A stretch of 64,000 bases of DNA from Pseudomonas moorei. Its GTDB lineage: Bacteria > Pseudomonadota > Gammaproteobacteria > Pseudomonadales > Pseudomonadaceae. Location of the stretch: contig NZ_VZPP01000011.1 in NCBI RefSeq assembly GCF_008801475.1, forward strand, positions 219,486-283,485, read 5' to 3'. A model generated the notes under the pieces. It was not told the origin of the DNA, ran no database searches, and worked only from the letters and a program-made list of their open reading frames with translations. The position numbers and the translations under genes are program-made. Positions 53,802-62,875 of this stretch are shown here, piece by piece; within the stretch, counting starts at the first letter, position 1; each line of letters starts with the position of its first letter.

Positions 53802-53998
53802 GCGTCCCCCTTCAATCGGCGCCAGATGAATGTAGCTTTGGGGGTGCAGAGATCAGGCCAATCGCGGCTGAAAAGAAACGCAATTCAAATCAGCCGGTTA
53901 CGCGAAAGGTGGTGGCATCGGGCCTGTTTTATTCTGCACGACTGCATGTCTTGTTCTGGCATTTTGCATGATCGATGCGTGACACCTTTGGGAGCGCA

Positions 53999-55003
53999 CT
54001 ACAAGGATTGGCCACGATTGGCTGTATTCGGCGTCACGCCAAATCGCGTCCGGTAATCACTCGGCGCCAGCCCGGTGATTTTCTTGAACGTCGAGCGAAA
54101 GGCGCCCGGGTCCTGATACCCCACGGTCCAGGCTATGTGATCGATGGTGCCATTAGTGAATTCGAGCATTTCACGCGCTTTGCCAACCCGCAGGTGTTGG
54201 CAGTACTCGGTGGGCTTGAGCCCGGTGGCGGCACGGAACCGGCGCAGGAACGTGCGTTCCTCCAACCCTGCCCGCTCGGCCATGGACGTCAGCGACACAT
54301 CGGTGGCACCGGTGCTTTGCAGCCAGTGTTGAACCTTGAGGATCGACGCATCGCCATGGTTGAGAATCGGCGCGAAGTTGCTGCCGCACTCGCTGGCGCT
54401 GTCACTGTGCTCCACCACCAGAAAACGGGCGGTGCCGGTGGCGATACTCGGCCCCAACAAGCGATTCACCAGGCGCAGCCCCAGCTCCGACCAGGCCATG
54501 AGCCCGGCGGTCGTGATCAGGTCGCCGTCATCGACGATGGGGGTATCGGCCTTGAGCTTGATTGCCGGGTAACGTTCGGCGAACGCCTTGGCCGAGGTCC
54601 AATGGGTGGTGGCGCTACGGCCGTCGAGCAGTCCGCTTTCGGCCAGCAGAATCGAGCCCACGCAGACACCACCGAGGGTCGCGCCATTGGCATGTTGCTG
54701 GCGCATCCAGCGAATCAACGCCTGCGATGCCTGGCCTTCGCGGAACCCGGCAATCGACGGCGGAATCAAGACCGCCACCAAGGCGCCGTCCACCCCTGGA
54801 TGGCTGTCGTACACCCGCGCTGGCGCCTGCTCGCCGTCCACTTGCCAATGACTGACCCGCAGCAGAGGCAACTGCGCCGCCTGATGTTCGGCGGCGATCC
54901 GGTTGGCCACCCCGAACAGGTCCGTCAACCCATGCACCGCCGCCATTTGCGCGCCGGGATAGATCAACACGCCCAGTTCGGCGATTGCCCTTTGTGCATC
55001 CAT
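53999..55003 (-). CDS. GlxA-like AraC family regulator with DJ-1/PfpI domain
   Basis: A 334-residue regulator: N-terminal DJ-1/PfpI amidotransferase-like domain (about 8-190) with the nucleophile elbow GGVCVGSILLAESGLLDGR, and a C-terminal AraC double HTH (TSMAERAGLEERTFLRRFRA, IDHIAWTVGYQDPGAFRSTF). The start is ATG at 55003 (MDAQRAIAELGV). It diverges from the isochorismatase gene with a 102-bp gap, the usual layout for a regulator and its target. Confidence 0.9.
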   Translation of the reverse strand: MDAQRAIAELGVLIYPGAQMAAVHGLTDLFGVANRIAAEHQAAQLPLLRVSHWQVDGEQAPARVYDSHPGVDGALVAVLIPPSIAGFREGQASQALIRWMRQQHANGATLGGVCVGSILLAESGLLDGRSATTHWTSAKAFAERYPAIKLKADTPIVDDGDLITTAGLMAWSELGLRLVNRLLGPSIATGTARFLVVEHSDSASECGSNFAPILNHGDASILKVQHWLQSTGATDVSLTSMAERAGLEERTFLRRFRAATGLKPTEYCQHLRVGKAREMLEFTNGTIDHIAWTVGYQDPGAFRSTFKKITGLAPSDYRTRFGVTPNTANRGQSL

Positions 55004-55105
55004 TGTCAGTTTTCCCCCTTCTATTGTCGGTGCCGCCAATCCCCGGAGGGCGTGCGTGGGCCAATACTTGATTCCACATCCAACCCGTACTTCAAGGAAA
55101 CAGTC

Positions 55106-55663
55106 ATGGCCAAGCAAGCCCTCATCCTAGTCGATATCCAAAACGACTACTTCCCCCAAGGCAAGTGGCCACTGGTCGGCGCCGATGCCGCGGCGGACAA
55201 CGCTGTACGCCTGCTCAAAGCCTTCCGTGATGCTGGCGATTCGGTGGTGCATATTCGCCACGAGTTCACCTCCGAAGCCGCGCCCTTTTTCACCCCGGGC
55301 TCCGAAGGCGCGAAGCTGCACCCCAAGGTCCTCAACCATGCCGACGAACCAGTGGTGCTCAAGCACTTCGTCAACTCATTCCGTGAAACCGAACTGCAGT
55401 CGATCCTCGACGAACAAGGCATCAAGGAACTGGTGGTCGTCGGCAGCATGAGCCACATGTGCATCGACGGCATCACCCGTGCCGCCAACGACCTCGGCTA
55501 TAGCGTCACGGTGATCCACGACGCCTGTGCCTCCCGTGACCTGGAGTTCAACGGCCTGACCGTTCCGGCAGCCCAGGTGCACGCGGCCTTCATGTCGGCC
55601 TTGGGTTTTGCGTATGCGAAGGTGATCTCCACCGACGAGTTTCTGTCTGCCAGCCAGGGCTAG
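55106..55663 (+). CDS. Cysteine hydrolase of the isochorismatase family
   Basis: A 185-residue isochorismatase-like hydrolase with catalytic Asp in LVDIQNDYFPQGKW, Lys in the VVLKHFVNSF segment, and Cys in GSMSHMCIDGITRAANDLGY. Members act as nicotinamidases, isochorismatases or related amidases; the exact substrate is not clear. GGAAACAG lies before the ATG. The upstream divergent GlxA-type regulator probably controls it. A strong terminator follows. Confidence 0.9.
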   Translation: MAKQALILVDIQNDYFPQGKWPLVGADAAADNAVRLLKAFRDAGDSVVHIRHEFTSEAAPFFTPGSEGAKLHPKVLNHADEPVVLKHFVNSFRETELQSILDEQGIKELVVVGSMSHMCIDGITRAANDLGYSVTVIHDACASRDLEFNGLTVPAAQVHAAFMSALGFAYAKVISTDEFLSASQG

Positions 55664-55712
55664 TGCCTGAGCTTGCCGTACCCGGTACCGGATTGATCAA
55701 TCCAGCGCCCAC

Positions 55713-55747
55713 AAAAAAGGCCCGACGCTGTTAGCGCCGGGCCTTTG
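55713..55747. terminator. Bidirectional terminator between isochorismatase and ssb
   Basis: Stem AAAGGCCCGACGC / GCGCCGGGCCTTT (one mismatch) with A-run on one side and T-rich on the other. It serves the converging isochorismatase and ssb transcripts. Confidence 0.9.
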
Positions 55748-55772
55748 TATTTAGAGCGGGTGAAGCGGGTTA

Positions 55773-56288
55773 TCAGAACGGAATATCATCATCAAAGCTG
55801 TCGAAATCCGGAGCCGGTTGCGGCGCGGCTTGTTGCGGTGCCGGACGCTGTGGCTGCTGTTGCGGTGCAGGACGTGGAGCCTGCTGGCGCGGAGCGGATT
55901 GCTGGTAGTTGTTACCGCCGCCCTGGCCTTGTTGGTCGCCCTGTGGACGGCCACCCAACAGCTGCATGGTGCCTTGCATGTCGACGACGATTTCGGTGGT
56001 GTAACGCTTGATGCCGTCTTTTTCCCATTCGCGGGTCTGCAGCTTGCCTTCGATGTACACCTGCGAACCTTTACGCAGGTACTCGCCAGCGATCTCTGCA
56101 ACTTTGCCGAACATCGACACACGGTGCCATTCGGTCTTTTCGACTTTCTGACCGGTTTGCTTGTCAGTCCACTGCTCGCTGGTCGCCAGACTCAGGTTGG
56201 TCACGGCGTTACCGTTAGGCAGGTAGCGAACTTCAGGATCCTGGCCGCAAGTGCCGACCAATATGACTTTGTTAACCCCACGGGCCAT
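55773..56288 (-). CDS. ssb: Single-stranded DNA-binding protein
   Basis: A 171-residue SSB. OB fold over roughly residues 1-110 (MARGVNKVILVGTCGQDPEV, NGNAVTNLSLATSEQWTDK, TEWHRVSMFGKVAEIAGEYL), a Gln/Pro-rich linker, and the protein-interaction tail DFDSFDDDIPF. Essential for replication and repair. AGGAG sits at 56295-56299 in front of the ATG. Only 14 bp of upstream sequence remain before the first of the 20-bp transposon-end-like repeats. The usual neighbours (MFS transporter gene, uvrA) are not present, and no LexA box was seen. Confidence 0.97.
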   Translation of the reverse strand: MARGVNKVILVGTCGQDPEVRYLPNGNAVTNLSLATSEQWTDKQTGQKVEKTEWHRVSMFGKVAEIAGEYLRKGSQVYIEGKLQTREWEKDGIKRYTTEIVVDMQGTMQLLGGRPQGDQQGQGGGNNYQQSAPRQQAPRPAPQQQPQRPAPQQAAPQPAPDFDSFDDDIPF

Positions 56289-56302
56289 TACGTTCTCCTA
56301 GG

Positions 56303-56383
56303 TGTCTGAGGGCATTTTTTTTTGTCCGAGAGGGAAAAAAAATGTCCGATAAGCGGTGTGGAGGCAAAAGAAATCTGTCCTAT
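56303..56383. repeat. Tandem 20-bp-spaced TGTCyGAk repeats: candidate transposon end
   Basis: TGTCTGAG at 56303, TGTCCGAG at 56323 and TGTCCGAT at 56343 recur at exactly 20-bp steps, joined by T- and A-rich tracts; TGTCCTAT follows at 56376. A 5'-TGT end with directly repeated binding sites for TnsB is the signature of Tn7-like element ends. The outermost TGT is 14 bp from the ssb start codon. The candidate 5-bp flank to look for as a duplication is CTAGG (56298-56302). Confidence 0.6.
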
Positions 56384-56560
56384 GCTTTGAAATCGTAGGT
56401 CAAATTCCTCGAGCAGCTTGGGCCGCTCTCCAGAGAGGTGCAGTCTACCGCACCATGCCCAACTGAGTCCCGTCGACTTTGCCTCTACCCGACAAGATCC
56501 AGCAATGGCGAGCTCGGTAATGCTCTCGCCGCGCGATACGGACTCTGAACTGGAGGTGCG

Positions 56561-57388
56561 ATGGCCGGTTCAAAATCGAGGATGCCGTCCGTCCAGACCG
56601 TTGAGGGATGGATCCGAGCCGGGTTTGGCCAGGGTGACGGTGCGAAATATAAGCCCTTTCTTTATGTACGCGACGTCCCTTCTTCTGGGACCTCGTGCAT
56701 GATTAAAAGTAGAACAACCAATCGAACGCATCATTACCTTTCAAAACAAGAATTTAAGACCCATCTGCTAACAGAATATCAAGCGGACACGATAGACATA
56801 CGAGAACAGTACGCTCTGCTTCCCTGGAATGAAACTCAACTGATCAGTCAGTCGTTAGGCATTCGACATCCCATCTACCCTGGCACTAATACTCCGATTG
56901 TTATGACAACGGACCTGCTGGTTTCGATGCAACGCACCGATGGAACAGAGCTGATTGCCCTGAGTGTGAAGCTCACTAAAGACCTTGGTCCGAGAAATTT
57001 GGAAAAACTCCTGATAGAGCGATCCTACTGGGAAAGGCGAGGTATTTGTTGGTCACTAGTCACTGAGAAAAACACCCCAAAATACTTGCCCGAAAACCTT
57101 CAATTTTTTGAAGCTTCACTTCATGACGAGCGCGTCACCGCCTCTGTAGTTACACCCTTAGAATTCACTAAAGAGTTCGAGAAAAATTGGGCCGACAGCC
57201 TATCGTTCAACCAAATAATGGCTCTCACCTCAAAACAAATGGATTTGGACGTGGCCACAGGGCATTCACTATTAGGCGTGTCCGTATGGAGGCATCAAAG
57301 TCGTTTGGATATTGCCAATTCTGTGATATCGCACCGAGGTTTTGTTAAGCTTCAACCAAGCGCGGTCAACAAACATGACTACATTTGA
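56561..57388 (+). CDS. tnsA: Tn7-like transposition endonuclease TnsA
   Basis: A 275-residue TnsA-type nuclease. The N-terminal family segment GFGQGDGAKYKPFLYVRDVP leads into the restriction-endonuclease-like core with candidate catalytic residues E64 (SKQEF), D118 (VMTTDLL) and K137 (LSVKLTK), matching E63/D114/K132 of Tn7 TnsA. IDIREQYALLP is the conserved block. TnsA cuts the 5' ends of the element, giving cut-and-paste transposition with TnsB. The ATG at 56561 follows GGAGGTGCG. Its first codons lie in GC-rich DNA but the rest is AT-rich, unlike the host genes. It overlaps tnsB. Confidence 0.9.
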   Translation: MAGSKSRMPSVQTVEGWIRAGFGQGDGAKYKPFLYVRDVPSSGTSCMIKSRTTNRTHHYLSKQEFKTHLLTEYQADTIDIREQYALLPWNETQLISQSLGIRHPIYPGTNTPIVMTTDLLVSMQRTDGTELIALSVKLTKDLGPRNLEKLLIERSYWERRGICWSLVTEKNTPKYLPENLQFFEASLHDERVTASVVTPLEFTKEFEKNWADSLSFNQIMALTSKQMDLDVATGHSLLGVSVWRHQSRLDIANSVISHRGFVKLQPSAVNKHDYI

Positions 57389-59507
57389 AATAAACGATGT
57401 GTTTGTTCCCACCGAGCCACTTGAGAACATCAACGGCGCCTTCAGAATTATTGAAACGCTGAACTTAGAAAAAGTTGTAATTATAGAAATAGACTCACAA
57501 TACAATAGAGGCCCAAAATGGCTTGAATACGATGACTTTGTTAACTTGATTCACTCAGAAAAAATCGTTAACCAAATCGATCCTTACTGGCAGTTATCTT
57601 TCTTGTCAGCGCACCTTCCTCCAGCAGCTACTGAGCGCCTAAAAAAAGTTATAGCATTCACCGAAAACTTTTCCCAAACGGAAATTTTCGTCAAACCTAA
57701 AGCACTGCGTTCTGCAATAACGGCAGCAGCGACGAGCCTGAATTTAAGCAGAAAAACTATCGAGCGATGGCTTTACGCTTGGTTAAAATCAGGGAGAAAC
57801 TGTAATGCTGTAGTTGATAAATTTATGACCAGAAAGTCAAGACTTCAACATAACGACCAAACTAGCGGAAGAAAACGCGGCGCTAAAAATCCTACCCTTG
57901 GATCGGAATGTGAAGTATCTGGCGCAGAAGTAGCCTCGAAAATTAAGCAAACCTATGAGTGCCTTATCAAAACAGAAAAAATGACATGGAGGTCCGCTTA
58001 CGACGAAATGATCATCACACGGTTCAATATACCTCCCGAGCTAATCCTTAAAGAAAATAATGAAATCCTCCTGGACCCAGCGATAATTTCAAAATACAGG
58101 CTTCCTACATGGGACCAGTTTCGGTATCGCTGCCGCCAGGAAAAGAAAAATACAGTGACTGATGGTGACGAACTACCTCGCGGTAAGCGTGGTCTTGCAA
58201 GCGAATCAGTGCCTGGTCCCGGCTTTTTCGAAATCGATGCGACTTTTTTTCAAATTCAACTGGTTTCAAGAATTACCAAAGGATTGTTGGTCGGCAGGCC
58301 AGTTGTCTACCTAATCGTAGATCTATTCGATGGAATTATTGCAGGGTACTCTGTAACTCTTGAGAACCCGAGTTGGGCGACCGCCGCGCTTGCGTTACAC
58401 AACTGCTTCTCACCTAAGCAACCGATATTTGAACGACTTGGTCTTCCCTTCAGCGAGAATGATTGGCCATGTCATCACCTCCCAAACATGCTAAGAGCAG
58501 ACAGGGCGGAACTTATCTCAAACATGGGGCATCATTTTAATAGATCGGGAATCAGGGTTGAAGTGACCCCATCCATGACTCCAATCGCAAAGGGGACAGT
58601 TGAAGGTAAGAACGCCCAGATCAAACACAGAAAAAATGGGCGATTTAATTTGCCGGGACAATATTCAAAAATCCTAAAACGCCGAGAATCCGACGGAAAA
58701 AAACAAGCAGCGTTAGACATATTTGAATTCGAAAAAATACTTGTCGAAATAATCATGGAGCTTAATCGCTCACCAGTACGCCCAAAACAAATTCCTCCCG
58801 ACGCAATACCTTTCGGTGCTTCCGTTGCAACTCGAAAAGGTTTACATGCTTGGGCTCTCGAGCACCGAGCGGGCTTTACACGGCTTATGCCCCCTAATTT
58901 TGCATACGAATACCTTCTTACACAAGCAACAGGTACTGTAACAACTCTGGGGATCGCATTCAAAGGGGAAGTCTACATTAGTGACAGGCTAAGAGAGGTT
59001 GGCTTTCTTAACCGAGCATTAGACGGCTCATACAAAATAGCAATAAGTTACAATCCACTTTTTGCAGCAGAGATTTTCTTTTTCGACCGCGACGAGTCAA
59101 AGTGGTGTGGTGCCTATAATACCGACCCTGAGGTTTATCGAATCAAGGCGTCCTTTAGCGAAGCGAAAGAATACCGAACATTACAAAAGCAGCTAGTAAA
59201 TCAAGCCAAACTGGAAGGGCACATTGCCAGTAAAAAACGGCAAACATATATAAGAAAGTCGATTAGAGAAGCAATAAAACTCAGAAATTTTGACAAGGAA
59301 AACTCCTCTAAAAACGCTATAGATATAATCGCAAACAGGGCAGAGGAAAAAGCGTTGCATCGGGCAGAAAGCATGAATGGCGCCCTTAATGACAACAAAG
59401 AAATTTTGGTGTCAGCCGAGCTCCACCCCACACCTGAAAAAAATAATGTTTGCAATGAGGGGCGAGACACTCTTTGGGAGAAAGTCAATGCAGTCAGTCG
59501 ATCCTGA
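57375..59507 (+). CDS. tnsB: Tn7-like DDE transposase TnsB
   Basis: A 710-residue transposase with an N-terminal DNA-binding region (helix-turn-helix-like LNLSRKTIERWLYAWLKSGR), RNase H-like catalytic domain with D288 (FFEIDATFF), D376 (RADRAEL) and E410 (GTVEGKN), and a Mu-type C-terminal domain (GTVTTLGIAFKGEVYIS). TnsB binds the repeated end sites and performs 3' strand transfer. The ATG at 57375 lies inside the tnsA 3' end (14-bp overlap). About 40% GC, clearly foreign relative to the rest of the window. Confidence 0.92.
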   Translation: MTTFEINDVFVPTEPLENINGAFRIIETLNLEKVVIIEIDSQYNRGPKWLEYDDFVNLIHSEKIVNQIDPYWQLSFLSAHLPPAATERLKKVIAFTENFSQTEIFVKPKALRSAITAAATSLNLSRKTIERWLYAWLKSGRNCNAVVDKFMTRKSRLQHNDQTSGRKRGAKNPTLGSECEVSGAEVASKIKQTYECLIKTEKMTWRSAYDEMIITRFNIPPELILKENNEILLDPAIISKYRLPTWDQFRYRCRQEKKNTVTDGDELPRGKRGLASESVPGPGFFEIDATFFQIQLVSRITKGLLVGRPVVYLIVDLFDGIIAGYSVTLENPSWATAALALHNCFSPKQPIFERLGLPFSENDWPCHHLPNMLRADRAELISNMGHHFNRSGIRVEVTPSMTPIAKGTVEGKNAQIKHRKNGRFNLPGQYSKILKRRESDGKKQAALDIFEFEKILVEIIMELNRSPVRPKQIPPDAIPFGASVATRKGLHAWALEHRAGFTRLMPPNFAYEYLLTQATGTVTTLGIAFKGEVYISDRLREVGFLNRALDGSYKIAISYNPLFAAEIFFFDRDESKWCGAYNTDPEVYRIKASFSEAKEYRTLQKQLVNQAKLEGHIASKKRQTYIRKSIREAIKLRNFDKENSSKNAIDIIANRAEEKALHRAESMNGALNDNKEILVSAELHPTPEKNNVCNEGRDTLWEKVNAVSRS

Positions 59508-60891
59508 ACAACACCCAACCTATAAACTTATTGGAATGCCTGAGGTCGACAATAACCCTTTACTAGCACATCTTAACTTGCCACCTGGGACAGACGACGA
59601 GGCATTCATTGCGCTAGGTTTACGGCCTGACTTCCAGGTAGAAGACAGGCTTTTGCCTTCCATTTTTCGAAGAATACGAATTAATCGACTTCGTAATTTT
59701 TTTGTGCCCGCGCAACCAGTGCACCGCGAAGCTCTTATTGGAATTGCATCTCAAGTGTTCCACGGCTATATCCAGCGCAACCCTCTTACCCCCGAGGGGC
59801 AGAGAAGACTGTTAGGTGCACCTAAAGAACAATCCTACAAACCCACAATCTCCTTTATTGCCGGGCATTCAGGCATGGGGAAGTCAACCTTAGTTGATCG
59901 CATTCTTGCCAGCTTGGGTCAGCAGGTGTACCACCATACGGAGTTCAATAAACAGCCTTTCCCGGAGTGCCAAATTCTTTGGTTGCGCCGGAACGTTCCT
60001 GAGCACTGTACAGTAAAAACTCTGTGTTCATCCTTTGGTGACTACACTGACAGGGTTCTTGGCAACACACTGTATGAAAGATTATTTACTTCAGCACGAC
60101 GTGATCATAGAGATCAACTGATAACTGAAATCAGAAAGATAATAACTAACCATCATGTTGGGCTTCTGGTTTTTGATGAATTTCAGAATTTGTCGTTGAT
60201 GGGGGTGGGCGCCGAAAAAATTATAGCCTTGTTGGTGAACCTTCGTGACGAATTAGGGATTCCTATTCTAGTAGTTGGCACTTATAGTGCACTCCATCTA
60301 CTTGAGCGCAACCTGAGTACAGCACGTCGATTAGCTGAGGGGGGATATTACGATCTTCAGCGACCCACCTCGGTCGCTAACGAAGATTGGCAGCAACTTT
60401 GTCGAATTGTATGGCCATATCAATGGGTACAGAACCCGCTTGATTACAGTGAAAAAATATGTGATGCCCTTTATGAGGTGAGCCAAGGAATAACAGGCAT
60501 TATGCTATCCGTCTTTGCTAGCGCGCAAATTGTTGCAATAAATAATGGAAGCGAGCAAGTAGATGCCAATCTCATACTGAATGTCTTCAATGAACGCATG
60601 AAACCTTTACATCCCGCCATACGGGCACTGAAAGCCGGAAACGTGCTAGAACTTACGAAATTTGAAGGGCTGTACAAAAGCTTTTACCCAGATAAAGAGC
60701 TTCCAGAAACTGCGAGCCCTCATCTAATAGAAAGCCCACCTGCAATCATTAACCCACCATCTTCCAACACAAAGAAAAGCAAAAGGAAATCCTCAGTCTC
60801 TCGCACTAAAGTGCTAACCCCAGAGCAAATAAAGAGTCGAGTACTAGATGACTGCGCATCAGATATCGTTTCGGTGCTTAAAAGCAAATGA
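59488..60891 (+). CDS. tnsC: Tn7-like AAA+ transposition regulator TnsC
   Basis: A 467-residue ATPase: Walker A GHSGMGKST at 126-134, Walker B LLVFDEFQ at 226-233, and HEYxTEFN-type linker. TnsC links target DNA bound by TnsD to the TnsAB transposase and confers target immunity. The ATG at 59488 follows GGGAG. It overlaps tnsB by 20 bp. A basic Lys-rich tail (KKSKRKSSVSRTK) may bind DNA or TnsA/TnsB. Confidence 0.9.
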   Translation: MQSVDPEQHPTYKLIGMPEVDNNPLLAHLNLPPGTDDEAFIALGLRPDFQVEDRLLPSIFRRIRINRLRNFFVPAQPVHREALIGIASQVFHGYIQRNPLTPEGQRRLLGAPKEQSYKPTISFIAGHSGMGKSTLVDRILASLGQQVYHHTEFNKQPFPECQILWLRRNVPEHCTVKTLCSSFGDYTDRVLGNTLYERLFTSARRDHRDQLITEIRKIITNHHVGLLVFDEFQNLSLMGVGAEKIIALLVNLRDELGIPILVVGTYSALHLLERNLSTARRLAEGGYYDLQRPTSVANEDWQQLCRIVWPYQWVQNPLDYSEKICDALYEVSQGITGIMLSVFASAQIVAINNGSEQVDANLILNVFNERMKPLHPAIRALKAGNVLELTKFEGLYKSFYPDKELPETASPHLIESPPAIINPPSSNTKKSKRKSSVSRTKVLTPEQIKSRVLDDCASDIVSVLKSK

Positions 60892-62810
60892 AAATCCCAA
60901 ATTTCCCGGTGCCTGTCGTAAACGAAACTTATGCTTCAGCCATCGCCAGGCATTTAGCAAGAACTGCAGGGTCAAAGGCTCGACATCTTCGTCACTTGAG
61001 TCTTTGGCATAGTCAACCCAATACCATCGCGCCACATAATTCGCATAATTTGTGCGCTTTAATGCCTAACGGGCACCCTTGGGCCGACAACCCTGAATAC
61101 CTAATAAATCACAACACCTTAGTACCAATGTGTCTTTACTTTGCGCCCAAATCCAGACGAGAGAAAGTCGTCACGGAAATTACTTCTAAACTATCTCGCC
61201 CTAACTCGATGCTTGGTTTATCTGTAATTGCCGGCCGGTCGATTCGTCCACCTTTGAATGCAAAACACTGCTCAATTTGCGTACAAAACGATCTTGATAT
61301 TTTCGGGTTTTCGGTCGCGTACCGACAACATCAGCCTTCATTCGTCAAAATTTGCACTATACACAACCAAGTCCTAAGCTCCAACTGCGTGAATTGCTTT
61401 CCAAACAAACCATCTGAATTCTGGCGAATGGCCGGTGTGTGCAGTTGCAAAATACCAAATACCCCTCCTGTCCTGAACAAGTGCTCGCCCTCAGATTTCG
61501 AAAGTTGGCTGTGGCTGGCAAGACAGGTGGATTACATATTGGCTGATAGGAGTACAAAGCAAGACGATCATCAACTCCACCTTGATTTAGCGCTACGCGA
61601 ACGAGGGTTCCAGTTGCCCAATGGGCATATCGACAGAAAAAAAATAGATTTAGAAATCATTGATAAGTTTGGGTATGGCATTTTGTGCGAATTAGATATG
61701 TTTTCTGACCCAAGCAAAGAATCATCGAAAACGCTTCAGTTCTCTAAGAGTTCGAGAGCCAATACTGCGAATTACATTCCGAACGCCATGCAGATGCTTT
61801 TATTAACTCGTGCGGCGAGGGACTCCATCCTTGACTTAGAGGAACGGCCAGCACCAATGATTTCACCTGCTCAGACTGTTTCATTGACGTATGTACCACG
61901 CACCCACTTAACATGCTTAACCGAGCAGGTTATTCGAGAAGCACTCAAAAAAAATCATTACAAAATCGAACCGACAGCGACATCATTAAATATAACCAGC
62001 TCCAAACTTAGAGGCGAATTATGCCACTTTCAAATATCACTACCAATATCAGCACAGATAATAAAAAAGATCGGTGCGGACAAGCTGGGCACAACACTAG
62101 AGCTCTTAAAAAATGGTTACGACAGAGTTTACATTAGCAAGAAATTAGAAATTTCGATATACACAATTAGATCAATTGAATTAGCTAATCCAAGCCTCCA
62201 CTGCAACCGACATTTAGCGAGGTTCGCTCGCCACCAGACAACTAACCGTACGAAATATTTACGGCTTTGCGCTCAGCATCCCTCAACAAGCTTAAATGAA
62301 CTTCGCAAAAAGTCACCTACCTGCGTGGCGTGGCTGGAGAGGTACGATAAAGAATGGCTTCAACAACAACCTAGAGGCAAAGGCAGGCCTCGTCTGGCTA
62401 AAGTAAATTTAGCAAAGAGGGAGCGCATGGACAGCATTGCAACCGAGCGCATTATCACAACCGTTCGCGAAGAGCTGTCAAAGCTCACACGGCCCATTAA
62501 ACTTTCGAAAACTCGATTGCTTCTTGCGGGGAACATATCTATAAATTACAACTCTGAAAATATGCTCGCCCGCTTTCCAAATGCCTTTGCGGCTGCCGAG
62601 CTTCACACAGAATCGAAGGATATGTTTTACAAGCGCCTTATAAAATGGACTTTGACTGAACACAAAAAAACAGGGAAAAACTTATCACAATACACCCTCA
62701 GCCGTCTAACCAGCATTAGCCCCAGCAACATAAAGCAATTAAAGGTCTTTATTTTTGATTTGGCTCAAGAGCTGGGCATTCACATTGCAACAGGGTCTAT
62801 ACTCAACTAA
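60888..62810 (+). CDS. tnsD: TniQ-family target-selection protein TnsD
   Basis: A 640-residue TniQ/TnsD protein. The N-terminal TniQ part includes a zinc-finger candidate (C128, C131, C156, H159, from KHCSICVQ and KICTIHNQ). The long C-terminal half has repeated helix-turn-helix-like stretches (e.g. CVAWLERYDKEWLQQQ and LTSISPSNIKQLKVF). In Tn7, TnsD reads a specific chromosomal sequence in glmS and directs insertion beside it; which site this protein reads is open, and ssb is the candidate next door. The ATG overlaps the tnsC stop (ATGA). No second TniQ and no tnsE gene follow in the window. Confidence 0.87.
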   Translation: MKIPNFPVPVVNETYASAIARHLARTAGSKARHLRHLSLWHSQPNTIAPHNSHNLCALMPNGHPWADNPEYLINHNTLVPMCLYFAPKSRREKVVTEITSKLSRPNSMLGLSVIAGRSIRPPLNAKHCSICVQNDLDIFGFSVAYRQHQPSFVKICTIHNQVLSSNCVNCFPNKPSEFWRMAGVCSCKIPNTPPVLNKCSPSDFESWLWLARQVDYILADRSTKQDDHQLHLDLALRERGFQLPNGHIDRKKIDLEIIDKFGYGILCELDMFSDPSKESSKTLQFSKSSRANTANYIPNAMQMLLLTRAARDSILDLEERPAPMISPAQTVSLTYVPRTHLTCLTEQVIREALKKNHYKIEPTATSLNITSSKLRGELCHFQISLPISAQIIKKIGADKLGTTLELLKNGYDRVYISKKLEISIYTIRSIELANPSLHCNRHLARFARHQTTNRTKYLRLCAQHPSTSLNELRKKSPTCVAWLERYDKEWLQQQPRGKGRPRLAKVNLAKRERMDSIATERIITTVREELSKLTRPIKLSKTRLLLAGNISINYNSENMLARFPNAFAAAELHTESKDMFYKRLIKWTLTEHKKTGKNLSQYTLSRLTSISPSNIKQLKVFIFDLAQELGIHIATGSILN

Positions 62811-62875
62811 CAAAACGAAACTCATCTCCTAGACTCGAATCATCCATATCATTGCGAATGACAATAAAAAACAAA

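Noticed and set aside
53975..55105. Long 5' extension of the isochorismatase frame
   Set aside because: It runs antisense through the AraC-type regulator. The family domain starts at the ATG at 55106.
56289..56560. Small ORFs or an RNA gene between the repeats and tnsA
   Set aside because: Only short frames without ribosome-binding sites. The GC-rich part runs straight into the tnsA start.
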